Of a stretch of 64,000 nt of DNA, positions 20,866-31,246 are shown one piece after another; positions within the stretch are counted from its first letter, which is position 1, and every line of letters starts with the position of its first letter. A program made the position numbers and the translations under genes. The notes under the pieces are model-generated. The model had not been told where the DNA came from and searched no databases. It saw only the letters and a program-made list of their open reading frames with translations. The stretch covers positions 1 to 64,000 of the forward strand of contig WPIO01000180.1 in assembly GCA_009760855.2 (NCBI GenBank), written 5' to 3'. The stretch comes from Cristatella mucedo. Lineage: Eukaryota > Bryozoa > Phylactolaemata > Cristatellidae.

Positions 20866-20985
20866 CTGTTATTCACCGCCAGAGGCACCGTCGTATCTTT
20901 TGAATTTACTTTAGGTTGCAGAAAAAAATATCTTGCAAGGATCACTTGACTGTAGAAGATACCCAAGCTGATTAGCGTCGGTATT
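20866..20985 (-). CDS. STRA6-like exon: helix plus extracellular-type loop
   Basis: 120 nt between acceptor TTCATTTTCAG and donor GTATTA. The first base completes an Ile begun in the exon at 23135 (AT + A). The peptide is IPTLISLGIFYSQVILARYF, then FLQPKVNSKDTTVPLAVNN and a split Arg finished by the exon at 12477. It corresponds to the family stretch remembered as [20 protein letters not shown] followed by a short polar loop and TNRR. It keeps the position of Gln in the helix and the Asn-Asn/Arg before the next helix. The donor GTATTA is weaker than the GTAAGT type of its neighbours. Confidence 0.93.
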
Positions 20986-21259
20986 CTGAAAATGAATGTC
21001 GAATCTTCGTGTTTTGCCGAAATGACATTATGCACTGCTCTTTTTCCTAGGAAACTATTTACTCACAGCTTGGCTTTTATTAACAATAAAAGCATATGGT
21101 ATATCTAAATGGGCTAATAAATTAAGCATTCACCATGAGGAGTCTCTTTAGTGAACTGCTGTGGTTAATTTAGTCTATAGGATGCAAGTACTGCGAATCA
21201 AGCAATCTATCGCTTCAATTTTCGCTATCTAACTACAAGTATGCCTCTCCGAATGATTA

Positions 21260-21840
21260 CAATAATAATAGTAGGTCAACGTATAGCTCCCTAAAAGAAC
21301 TTAATCTCTAGTCAGGTGCTTTGCAACTCACTTCAAGAGAGTATGCACCCGATGGTTAGCTTAATGCAGGTTGGCAGGCATGCATAAGTAAACATGCATC
21401 ATCCTAAGGCCAGCAAAACTAAAGCTAACATGAGAAACTCATGGCTATCGGTTAGTAAAATCTATGAGGAGTAGCATTCACTGAATCATGCACTGGCACA
21501 CACGAAAAGCGCACCGGATCAATATAAGCAAATTCACGGTAAAAAGAGAAATCCATTTCAAAATAGAGGTGTGTCGAGCTGAGACTGATAGGACGCAAGA
21601 TCGCTGCAGGCAGTAACCATACCGGATGTAGATACAGAGCAACCTGATAGGATGTCAAGGCACTTGGTACAAATGAGCTGAAGGTTGTATCTCGAAGAGA
21701 CTTAAATTTATTTCGGAAGACGTTGAGATCACCAGATGACGAGAAGCGGTGGTACGAGAGCATACTGGGGGAGCAAGAAGGTCGGCTAGGTCAAGGCTGG
21801 CGCAAGAGATCGAATGGCCACGTGGTAGGCATAGCCGCGT
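21260..21840 (-). mobile_element. LINE-A variant, degenerate
   Basis: Left end AATAATAATAGTAGGTCAAC, CTCCCTAAAAGAACTTAATC and CAGGTGCTTTGCAACTC are a worn LINE-A tail. At 21590-21780 the minus strand reads SSSGDLNVFRNKFKSLRDTT, equivalent to ESNSLEIPRTNLKSFGDRAF. Confidence 0.65.
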
Positions 21841-22350
21841 GGAATGATTATGAACAGCTAACTGAACATGAACATTCCTAATTTCATTTGTGATTTTTAA
21901 AGCTGTAGACTAAGATTATGTTTTGCCTGGTTTACGAGCTGCCGGAGGTCTGGCGGGAATTTAAAAAAACTCGGGAAGAAAACCATAACGCAGATTTCAC
22001 TTGGTCAGCTCCACTGGTAAACTACGATTCACTGGCCTGCTTAGTGAATTCACAATTGATGACGTTCATAGATTTTTAAAAAGCTCTGCAGTTCACTGGG
22101 ACATATCGATTCTCGGAGACTATCACTTACTAAAAAAATTTTAAAATGGAAGATTATTCGGATTTTATGTATTATTGAATAAGGCACTTTTCGTTGGTAT
22201 GATGAGTAGCAAATTATTTGACCCCAGACTTTGCATATTTAACCAAGCGATTGCATAGAGAGTTCACACTAAGCAGTTGATGGAAAGGTCTGAAGAAATG
22301 GTTCTTTAGTGCTCTTCATTCCAATCTCGAAAAGTGATTAATCTGCATTA
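21841..22350. other. Intronic, nothing recognised
   Basis: AT-rich, without exon or element landmarks. Confidence 0.35.
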
Positions 22351-22352
22351 TA

Positions 22353-22376
22353 ATATATATATATATATATATATAT
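22353..22376. repeat. (AT)12 microsatellite
   Basis: Perfect AT dinucleotide run in intronic sequence. Confidence 0.95.
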
Positions 22377-22514
22377 TTAGAATAATAAAGTTATTTAAGC
22401 ACTCTTAATTTTCATCAAGCGCCAGATAAACAGTCATCATTTTGGAAGAAATGTATTTAATTTTAATGCAAGATTAAAGGAAGTTAGATAAAGTAAATAT
22501 GAATGCACCGAGAC

Positions 22515-22685
22515 GCATTTGTCGATGGACGAAGTAAACAATATGCTTGTTGGTATTGTGCATTCTACCACTAAACCATTTGATTATACTACTTTTAAAA
22601 CATATGTAGAGTGCCGAGAAAGAAATTATACTCTCTGTGGGTACTATACACAATATATTCTTATTATTATTATTATTACTGTGGT
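22515..22685 (+). mobile_element. LINE-A 3' UTR remnant with (ATT)n
   Basis: TAGAGTGCCGAGAAAGAAAT, TATACTCTCTGTGGGTACTA, then (ATT)5. The hairpin arms are partly lost. Confidence 0.7.
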
Positions 22686-22689
22686 AAAC

Positions 22690-23130
22690 GGTCAGCAGAT
22701 AGGAAACTAAATTTCTTTCACAAGACCAGCTTGAATAAAGCCAGATTTAAAGCTGCACTTTTAAATGGGTACAAAGGTAAACTTAGGCTGAGCGGCGGTG
22801 ACGTCCATGCTTTTATGGGGAGATATTCCTTCCAAATGTGTTTCTAAGGACGTGACTTGACCCATTTAACAAGGGTCTATAGAATATATGCATTTTATTT
22901 GGTTTGGTAGTTTTTAGAACGCATTAAAACAAAGTTTCGAAAAGCATAATATGAAACCGGTACTTTTCTTGGTGAGAAATGTTTTGAGGAATATTAACAC
23001 CGTGACGACGCACTGAAATGACAAAAAAATTAATTGCATCAGAAAGCGAGACAGCAATCCGTAAACTTCGTGCTGATTACCTTGGTTATTAAGGAAGCAG
23101 TCTAGATGGAATGGGATCAGTGCGCAGAAC
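22690..23130. other. Intronic, nothing recognised
   Basis: No exon or element landmarks between the LINE-A remnant and the exon at 23135. Confidence 0.4.
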
Positions 23131-23134
23131 TTAC

Positions 23135-23255
23135 ATCACAATCGTTGCTAAAAATATTAAGATGTCGTAGTATCCAAATTCTGCTGCAGGAATAACTATA
23201 AGGTAAACTATGATAACGAAAACGAGGTATAAAATGATCTGTATCAGGACAAAAC
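23135..23255 (-). CDS. STRA6-like exon: long hydrophobic helix
   Basis: 121 nt between acceptor AATTTGTTATAG and donor GTAAGT. The open frame needs one base from the previous exon, giving GFVLIQIILYLVFVIIVYLI, then VIPAAEFGYYDILIFLATIV and a split Ile. It matches the family helix remembered as [24 protein letters not shown]: the Gln, paired Ile and terminal Pro line up. The previous recognised exon (37939-38077) appears to end in phase 0, so the join is one base short as drawn (see finding). Frame zero would hit TGA at the fourth codon, so the chosen frame is not in doubt. Confidence 0.92.
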
Positions 23256-23780
23256 CTATAACAAATTAAAATTTGAAGTTAGTGCAATTATGTGGCTGCA
23301 TTAGCAATTCATATCATGGGAGATTTGGCGAAACATTCAAGTTATCGGCTATGTCTATACTTAATATACGCATGCAATACTAACTAAAATGTACAGGCTG
23401 CCAGAAAGGTTATTAAGCTATTATGTATTCAGGTTCGTATTATTAAGCAACGCACGCATTAAGTATTCTACAATTAGATTTTAGATATTTCTTGGGCTAA
23501 TCGTCAAATTTTCAAGTGAGTAGCGATGTTAGTGTAATCATTTGCCAAAGATACGACAATCTGCCGCTTGATCTTATTCACCTCAGATTTATCAATTTTT
23601 ATCAAAATGTAAGATAAAACCTGCACTAAAGCCGAAAGTATACAATAGCTACATTAAAATGAATGAGCTGATAAGACTATTGAGTATGTCCAGGCCCATA
23701 TGCACGAGGTCTGCCTGAGGGGACGCAAAAATTGCTTGTGTAAGCAAAGGAAAAAAGTAGTAGCTGATTTAATAGCCTCT
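23256..23780. other. Intronic, nothing recognised
   Basis: No exon or element landmarks. Confidence 0.4.
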
Positions 23781-23784
23781 TAAT

Positions 23785-23935
23785 ATAGCGACAGGAGAGC
23801 CTTTACAGCTATCACCACCGTTTTCAGCGGCGATACAGAATCACCCACTGCAGGATTCGAACCCACGACCTCGGAACCAAGGTTGTGAAAAGCAACCACC
23901 TTAACTAGTGTGCCATCGCGGCCCACCAAAGATAG
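23785..23935 (-). mobile_element. SINE-2 copy, well preserved
   Basis: On the minus strand: A-box-like TGGCACACTAGTTAAGG, then CCGAGGTCGTGGGTTCGAAT, a good B box, CCTGCAGTGGGTGATTCTGT, GCCGCTGAAAACGGTGGTGA and GGCTCTCCTGTCGCTATA. Best SINE-2 reference after the copy at the right edge. Confidence 0.85.
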
Positions 23936-23984
23936 CGCCAAATAAGATAGCGAACAAAGAGAGTATACTAAGCAGAGAAAGAGA

Positions 23985-24790
23985 CATCCACCGAACTGTT
24001 GCTCATAGGACACCCACGGCGTGTGGCTGAATTAAAAAGCTTTGATCTTCTCATAAGGGATGCTGTTGTGCGACCATCACCACGTGCTCCAAATTTAGGT
24101 GTCGTTTTCGACAGCTGCCAAAACTTTAAACGCTTTATTCATAAGACTGCTTCTAAAGGTAGCCGTCACGTCCGATCCCTATCTAAGATTAGGAGCTGTC
24201 TTCCAAAGTAGCCTGCAAAAAATTAACTAGCTATTTAGTTTTGTCTCGGCTTGATTGTTGCTATTCCCTTTTGGCTTGACTACCAAAAAAGCAACTAGGC
24301 CACTGCAGCTGGCTATGAATACGGCTGCAAGGCTAGTTTTCAAGTCCCAGAGGTTTGACCACGTGTCTCCTTTACTAATAGAGTTAGGATGGGTGCCGGT
24401 TATTCAACGGATACAGAACAAAGTACTTAGGCTGAACTGTTGGCGACATAAGCTTTAGCACTGCACATACTGGGCTGTGGAACTCGCTTTCTCAATTCTG
24501 TCGAAACGACAGCTACTCTCCTGCTGCAGACTATGGCTCATCGTTTCCAAGAAGTCCTGAGCTACTACTTCCATGCCAATCACTACCTTAACTTCTTTCC
24601 CGACTCTACTATGCTTCCCACTTTCTCTTAGTTGCGTGAGATAAAGTCGGTTGGCTACCTAATGCGTATCAAAAGCCGCTTAGGCTGTGAGTGGGCTATA
24701 CAAAACTCTCTTGCGTAACACCTACATCTTCTTTATGACTCTGTGGACTTACAAACAGAGTTATATTACATTAAATTACATTAACCCTTG
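23985..24790 (+). mobile_element. LINE-B, 5'-truncated
   Basis: From the end of RT (CTGTTGCTCATAGGACACCC, coding LLLIGHP) through GTTGTGCGACCATCACCACG, GCCACTGCAGCTGGCTATGA and GTTGCGTGAGATAAAGTCGG to TATTACATTAAATTACATTA. Several frameshifts and a deletion in the C-terminal region. Peptides in the 24.0-24.46 kb frames include RPSPRAPNLGVVFDSC and TRPLQLAMNTAARLVFKSQR. Confidence 0.9.
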
Positions 24791-25121
24791 AAAAGCTAAG
24801 CATTATAATAACAATAATAATCATAATGCACTTGATAAAGCGCCAAAAGAGAACTCAATCTCTTTCTAGACGCTTTACATTTGCTGCAAAGACAAAAGCG
24901 ATTGAAGGGTGAGTAATATCTTGATTGATAAACAACATGGATAACATGGTGAGGGGTGACATGCACTGGGTCAGCATGCAAGTGTGTTTAGTGGCAGCAT
25001 GCACAGTGTCAGCACGCATAAGCTCATGACGGACGAGTCACAGGGACCCACTAAATGCTGTCCTAAATAGGTGTGTTTTTAAGTTCTTTTTAAATGTGGT
25101 CAAGTCAGGGTATGTTCTAAC

Positions 25122-25490
25122 TCAAGTCAAAAGTGAGTTCCAGGCTTTGGAAGCATACGAACTAAATGCACGTTCTCCACAGAATTTGAGATTTGTGCGA
25201 GGTATTGGTAAACTATTGGATTCCGAAAAGCAGGTGGTACGATGCTTGACCTGGTGGGGGAGTAGATCTGAGAGATAAGCTGGAGCCAAAGAATGAAATG
25301 ACCTAAAAGTGAGCGACAAAACCTTGAAGTCGATCCGTTGCTTGACTGGGAGCCAGTGCAGGTCAACGAGAAGTGGTGTAATGTGGCAACTGCTTCGCTC
25401 CTGGCAGACAAGCCTAGCTGCCGAGTTTTGCACCAACTGTAATTGCCTGATTGCACATGCCGGTAGGCCAGCAATCAGTGAGTAACACAA
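25122..25490 (-). pseudogene. LINE-A C-terminal ORF fragment
   Basis: 122 open codons of the post-RT region: SLIAGLPACAIRQLQLVQNS, ITPLLVDLHWLPVKQRIDFK, YLSDLLPHQVKHRTT, WNSLLT. It is cut by a frameshift before the natural C-terminus. Confidence 0.85.
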
Positions 25491-25712
25491 TCCCGAATTT
25501 TAGTAAGTTATGTAGCTGAAAGTAGGCAGGCTTGATATTTTAGCTGATGTGGTCGTCTAACGAGAGGTCACTTTGGAGCATGACACCTAAATTTCGAGCT
25601 GATTCAACAGGAGATATGCTGGCACAGCCAATTTTGAGCGTCAGCCTTTCCAATTTCTGAATCACACTTGGTTTTCCCATAATTAGTAAGTTAGTTTTAT
25701 CGTCGTTTTGTT

Positions 25713-25976
25713 TTAGAAAATTTGTGCCATCCATATGCGGATGTCATCAATACATGCAGCAAGTGAGTTGAGAGAATTCGAGGTGCTCGAAAGCTGGGAG
25801 GGATCAAAGCAAAGGTACAACTGATTGTCATCCGCATAGAAGTGAAAGCCTAGATTGTGCTTGGTCATCACATCAGCAAGAGGGAGGGTATAAACTGTGA
25901 AAAGAACCCAACATAGCACGGAGCCTTGAGATACCCTATATTTCAGAGGCTTCTCAGAGGATCTTTGTCTATTCAC
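25713..25976 (-). pseudogene. LINE-A RT catalytic fragment (FYADD)
   Basis: 87 codons carrying RVSQGSVLCWVLFTVYTLPL and FYADDNQLYLCFDPSQ. The YADD box is intact but the next Thr is Asn. The domain is split from its upstream part by frame changes at about 25977-26050. Confidence 0.87.
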
Positions 25977-27054
25977 GCCAATACTCTGAAGTCTCCCACT
26001 GAGATAGGACCTGAACCATTGCAGAGCAGTGCCAGTGATGCCCAGGCGAGATCAGAGGTGCTCTAGAAGAACTTTGCGATCGGTAGTATCAAAAGCTCCC
26101 GAAAGATCGAGCAAAACAAGCAGAGCCACTCTACCCATATCTGCATTCCTAAGTAGGTCGTTGTATACCCTAAGCAATGTTGACTCTGTGGAGTGATTAG
26201 CTCTAAAGCCAGACTGGAACTTATGCAAGGTCGGAAGTTTCAACATATGACTTCAGCTGGTCTGCTACGAATCTTTCCTACGTCTTTGATAGGAATAGTA
26301 GAACGGAGATGGGAGGTAGTTGCTCATGTTCTCTGGGTCTAGCATCGCTTTCTCGAGAAATGGCCTGACTACAGCTTTTCTGAAAGGTGCTGGGACATGA
26401 ACTGAGGCTAATGACATAATTATGATGTTAATCATGCATGACAGCAGCAGATCAATGCAATGAATGAGCAGGACAGTGGGAATTTCGTCCAGAGGACTCG
26501 TTGTCTTATTTGATGGGATATGAACTTCAGGACTAGATCACAAGTGACTTGCTTAAATGTAGACATTGAGGTGCAGCCAGGAATCGGGAAACAGAATTCT
26601 TAGGGGGAATTTTGTCATCGCAGAGATGGACTCCTTGTTCATGTCTATCTTCTAGATATAAAATCTGGAGAAGTAATCTGCTAGATCACCACAAGGATCA
26701 TCAGATAAGGAGCTAATCTGGTAGCGGTTGAGGAGATGGTTGATCGTCGACATCAGCATTTTTGGATCGTGCATTTGCGATTCAACACTTTTTTATATCA
26801 ACAATATTTTTATAGAAGCTAGACTCGGCCTTTGCTAGGACCGATTGGTACGACCTGCAGTAGTCCTCATATGCCTGTCGATCTACAGTAAATCCTGATC
26901 TATTGTATGCTTTTTTCAAGCATGCGCTTAGTAGATACAGCCAGTGTAAAGTCTATGGTAAACCATCGGTCATCTGAGCGAGGGCGCACAGTGCGCTTAG
27001 TCAGAGGTGCAAACTCGTCGAGCGTGGCAGCTAGTGTCATGTTGTAGCTATCTA

Positions 27055-27408
27055 TCAATGATGACAGATCGGAGGGAGGACAGCGTAGCAGAGGTGAAGC
27101 TGATATTCTCGCACGGACAGTATCGATGTCAAGGGTGTTGAGGTTTCGCGATTCACAGGTGATTTTAGAGGAGAAGGCAGCACATACTGTAGATTGAATG
27201 ATTTCTGAATTTGGTCAGATAAGCAGGATTTGATACTAATTGGCGATGATAACGTGCAGTTGCACGAGAAAATCTGGTCGAGTGTGTGACCCTTGAATCG
27301 AGTAGGGCCGTGTACTTGAGCCACAAGAGGCGATGAGTCAGTCAATGAACGAAATTCAGTTCTGTAGGCGTCAGATAAGTTATGAAAGTGAACGTTGAAA
27401 TCACCCAT
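27055..27408 (-). pseudogene. LINE-A endonuclease C-terminal fragment
   Basis: 117 codons beginning at MGDFNVHFHNLSDAYRTEFR, then VHGPTRFKGHTLDQIFSCNC. It holds the GDFN and GHTLD catalytic/structural motifs of APE-type endonucleases in better shape than the copy at 6084-6431. Confidence 0.85.
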
Positions 27409-27744
27409 AACGACGAAGGATCAATTTCTAGCACACAGAATCGAAATGAGATCGGAAAAAATCTGAGATAAAGGAGGACTTGGTACCTGATGGGCGATAC
27501 ACTACTGCCACTATCAATAGCTGGTTTTTGGGTGAGACCAAGACAATCGATTCAAAAGATTGCTTCGAGGGTACTGCAAATGGATTGAAGTTGAATTTCG
27601 AGCGCACAATAACAGCAACTCCATCTTCAGTTTCAATTGATCTAGGGGCGTGAAAGAATGAGAAACCAGTTGGGATAGCGTCTTTAATTGTTGGGCAGTT
27701 TATTGATTTTAGCCAAGTTTCAGTTGTACCTAGTAGGTCGATAA

Positions 27745-28100
27745 TACATTTATAAAGCGCCCTCAGAGAACTTATTTATTTCCAGGTCATTTACATTTGC
27801 TGCAAAGGAAGCATGAGCTAATGGTTAGCGATGGCATGCTCAATGAAAACAAGCATAACATGGTAGAGATGGCAAGCAAAGGGTCAGTATGCTAATATGA
27901 TTAATGGCAACATGCACAATGTCAGCACTTATAAGCATGCACAGAAAGAATCACACGGATTCAATATATTGCCTGATAAATAGATGCGTTTCTAGCTTCT
28001 TTTTAAATGTGGTCAAGTCGGACGATGTCGTGATGCTAGTCGGAAGTGAGTTCCAGGCTTTGGGAGCTTACGAACTAGGGTAAACGATTCGATTCAGAAA
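27745..28100 (-). mobile_element. LINE-A 3' end copy
   Basis: ATAAAGCGCCCTCAGAGAAC, TTTACATTTGCTGCAAAGGA, AGCATGAGCTAATGG, then TGAGTTCCAGGCTTTGGGAG up to about 28090. The 3' UTR plus the last coding codons, then truncated. Confidence 0.88.
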
Positions 28101-28429
28101 AGCACGTTTCAAACCAAGTATAAGGTACCACCAATCTCTTATGCATGTGAATAGCAGTTACCAGTTTAGTTCCTCTTATTTAATGAAGAATGATGAAGTA
28201 GAAATTTAGTGGCGACATTCTGGTGCCAGTACCACCGAAAAAGAAAAATTAAAGTGATAATTTAGGAGCCAGTTAATTTTGTTGGCACTAAAACAGTGCA
28301 GGTGAGCTAAAGGAATTCAAAGAATGTCATTTGCAGTAGAATGTTTAAGCAATTAATAGGAAGCTAACTTTTTCCCTTCAAATGATTTAAGGGTAAGGTG
28401 AAAGTCATGGCGCCCTAACCTGGTTTCTG
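28101..28429. other. Intronic, nothing recognised
   Basis: No exon or element seen. Confidence 0.35.
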
Positions 28430-28510
28430 TAATTTAAAGCAATTGTAAAGAGCCTAGAAAGAGATTGAGTTCTCTAAGGGCACTTTATTAAATTCATTTT
28501 TATTATTACA
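28430..28510 (+). mobile_element. LINE-A terminal hairpin and tail
   Basis: AAAGAGCCTAGAAAGAGATT, GAGTTCTCTAAGGGCACTTT and ATTAAATTCATTTTTATTATT. Confidence 0.82.
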
Positions 28511-28564
28511 CGTAAGTTATCTGACGGGTGCAATTAGAGGCTTGGAACGGTGCTAAAATTGGTA

Positions 28565-28890
28565 GACAGAATAATAATAAAAATAATTATAGTATCGAAA
28601 AGTTTTTAGAGTGTTGTGGGAAAACCAAATTTTTTCTAGGCTTATTGCATATGCTAAAAAGTTAGGATGTCTGTATTGTTAAGGATAGCAGTCATAGCGT
28701 CAGCACTCAAAAGAATAAAAAGAACAATTCGCATCCACTCATCAAATGCTACGATGAACAGGTGTGTTTTCAGCCGCCTCTGTTTAAATGCCATCAAGTC
28801 ATGGGATTTCGTGAATCAGTCGGGCTGTAAAAGCGTACGAACTAAAGGCGAGGTCTCGAAAGGATTTCAGGTTGATTCGAAGGATAGCAC
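28565..28890 (-). mobile_element. LINE-A, very degenerate 3' end
   Basis: AATAATAATAAAAATAATTA tail, TTTTTCTAGGCTTATTGCAT, and near the right end ACGAACTAAAGGCGAGGTCT (compare ACGAACTAAATGCACGTTCT at 25.16 kb). Confidence 0.6.
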
Positions 28891-29355
28891 CGAAACCACA
28901 TGAGTGAGACTTGAGCAGGTGCTCACAACGCCTTGTCTAAGGTGGTCATAGTTCGCATAGACAGGCTGCAACAAGAGAATATAATATTGCCTGTCGTAAC
29001 GCTGCAACTTCTACGTTGCTTCAGTACTCACCCATACCCAATGGCTTCCCACAATACAGCGTATCGATATTCAGGATTCTGTCAGGCACCTTTTTGCCCA
29101 TCTCCAACCTGGCATGAGTCTATGTATCTCAACAAGTTTCACATCGAGCCTTCCCGCCAAAGCGTCTAATCCTCTTCTGACTTTGCTCGATTGGTTGTGG
29201 CCCTAACTAACTGTGAATTAACGAACACCATTTCTTTAGTTACTGCCGGCCAAAAGTTTAGAATTCACTATGTACGTTGTTTGATCTGCCCATCAAATCA
29301 AAGAACTCTCGAAAGAGCAGTGAAAAAGCAGCTAAATCTTATATAAAAATTAAAA
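28891..29355. other. Intronic, no gene called
   Basis: A 78-codon plus-strand frame (28933-29169) shows no domain. Confidence 0.35.
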
Positions 29356-29359
29356 CTAT

Positions 29360-29610
29360 GCTAGTTTCAGTTGGATTTTAGTGTCAATCACTCGTCAGAC
29401 TTTGCACCTTTGTGGGTGCACAGCAGCATTTTAGGACTACAGACCTAGGTAGAGTTTGCATGCCTGTTTTTCTGTATCTTTTGGAAGAATTTTGTATTTT
29501 TGATCACTAACTCCTTTTCGAGATCCTCTCATCTCGTCTGGACATTGCTGGCACTGCAGTGCAATGTTTTAGTGGGAGATTCCAGAGAATAGATATCTAC
29601 ACCCAATCTG
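29360..29610 (+). mobile_element. LINE-A RT remnant
   Basis: CCTAGGTAGAGTTTGCATGC, CCTCTCATCTCGTCTGGACA, TTGCTGGCACTGCAGTGCAA and TTTTAGTGGGAGATTCCAGA correspond to 16.13-16.3 kb, with deletions. Confidence 0.72.
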
Positions 29611-30540
29611 AACAAGCTGATCCAAAGTGACCTTTTAATAATGAAAACATCTGAAATCCACTGACAATTCCACATTCGGTCAGATAGAGTGCCGCCATGC
29701 ATCTCCGTACATAACTACAGGCTGTCAGGGGGACTGCTTTTAATACCTCATTAACAAGTTTCCATAGCACACGCAAAGCCTCGGTGGATAGCAGAGCATG
29801 ATTGGGAGCCCAACAGTTTTGTTTCGCCAAGCAAATTAATTTAGAAACTTAATTTGGAGAAAAAATAAGCGCAAGATAAGTTAAAAAGTGGTAGGCAGGT
29901 GTGCCTTCAATGGGTGACATTATATCGATAAAGGATTTGGTAAAATGATTCAGAGGAGAATGTATAGATTTTTTCTCGCCAGAAGTTTGGTGCACTTTTA
30001 TTCGACCTGAATCCACGGTGCTGATTCTCACGATTCCCTCACGATTCCCTTAATCTCACGATTCATCTTATGCAGTAGAAAGGAAGGGCTATCAAATTGC
30101 CCTTAAATGATTTTAAGAGTAGGCTGGCATACGTTTAAGTATTGAACGAAGTGCGAAGTAAATATGCCGCAGTTGGCCATGCTGAGCGGCATGATACGAC
30201 GTTAGCGCAACGATTCGTACGACGTACCCCACATGAAAAAGGCCACTTGTTGACCAGCGTATCGCACTGCGTTTGTCTGAAAATAAATATCAGATGATGG
30301 CGGATCAGCTTATACAGAAAAAGTTGAAAGTAAAGTTTCTTATAAACATGCGGTTTATATAAATAAAAGAGAAAGCACCGCACGAATAAAATTTACTATG
30401 CATCAACGAGACATAGGTTTAGTCTCCAAGTGGGGGTGTACAACGTGGTAATAAATTAGAATTCCTGAAGTTGTTGTCTGCTCAGGCCTAGTCAGAAAGC
30501 AAGATTTAGTAATACTGGCAAGCTACTACCACAACGAGTG
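29611..30540. other. Intronic, no gene called
   Basis: Several 60-80 codon frames without domain, splice or repeat support. Confidence 0.35.
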
Positions 30541-30552
30541 CTGAGCGATGCT

Positions 30553-30897
30553 TTAAACTTACGGGTCGTAGATTTGATGGCCGAGCTGTTGATATGGCCA
30601 TTGCAAGATGCAGGGGGTTTCATTCTGAACCACCGAAGAAGGCCGGTAGGTATTTACATTATGGTGACTCCGAACCTTAGGCTGAGCAGGTCCTGTTTTC
30701 ATTATCCTAACCGAATACAGGGCATGCATAGTCATGGATATGCCACTCAAAAAACAGGATCTGCTTAGCATAAGGTGCGATGTCGCCATTAGTCAGTACC
30801 TACAGGCAGGCCTTCTTCGGCAAGTCAGTAAGAACCTCCTTGCATCTTGTAACGGCCCTAATGACAATTCAGCTATCAAACCTATAATGTGTAAGTC
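30553..30897. repeat. Imperfect inverted repeat of about 345 bp
   Basis: Arms of about 145-170 bp meet around 30725. Inner arms 30661-30699 and 30751-30789 match at 32 of 39 positions after reverse complementing. Outer matching blocks are CCGAAGAAGGCC, GGCC..CAAGATGCA, TTTGAT and the ACTTAC end blocks. A single-stranded copy would fold into one long hairpin. No transposase is visible. Confidence 0.85.
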
Positions 30898-31246
30898 TAA
30901 AGTGTTTGTGGTTTCATTAAATTGATGGCACTGCTCCTGATCGTAGTACTAGTGGGCTGTGACACTCGACGTGGTATGCAGTCGCGCTGTACTATTAGTG
31001 ATTGCTGTGACAATAGAAGTCGCCGGGACTCGGGTGGGCGAGAGGGGCGAAGAGAGTTGTACTTCCCCCTACTCCGTGCGGAGTAAAATAAACTGGTGGC
31101 GTTGCTCGTCGAGTGGCGTACTGTGCTATTCGCAACGACAGCCAAACTACAGTTTTTATTCGTGCTCATTTTTGTATTCAGATCTAAACGAGATTTATAA
31201 AACGGTAAACAACTTTGCTGGTAAATTCTGAGAGGGATCAGTCACC
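30898..31246. other. Intronic, nothing recognised
   Basis: Opposed 90-codon frames at 30897-31231 are uninformative. Confidence 0.35.

Larger units (their letters stand above)
24800..27735 (-). mobile_element. LINE-A, longest copy: endonuclease + RT + 3' UTR
   Basis: About 2.9 kb on the minus strand, in the host gene's direction. From its 3' end: tail 24805-24830, the hairpin, UTR, C-terminal ORF to 25490, RT with FYADDNQLYLCF near 25830 and HKFQSGFRANHSTESTLLRV near 26200, then the endonuclease with GDFNVHF near 27390 and FKGHTLDQIF near 27285. A segment coding the first endonuclease motif is worn near 27700. Multiple stops and frameshifts. The 5' end meets another LINE-A tail at 27745. Confidence 0.92.
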
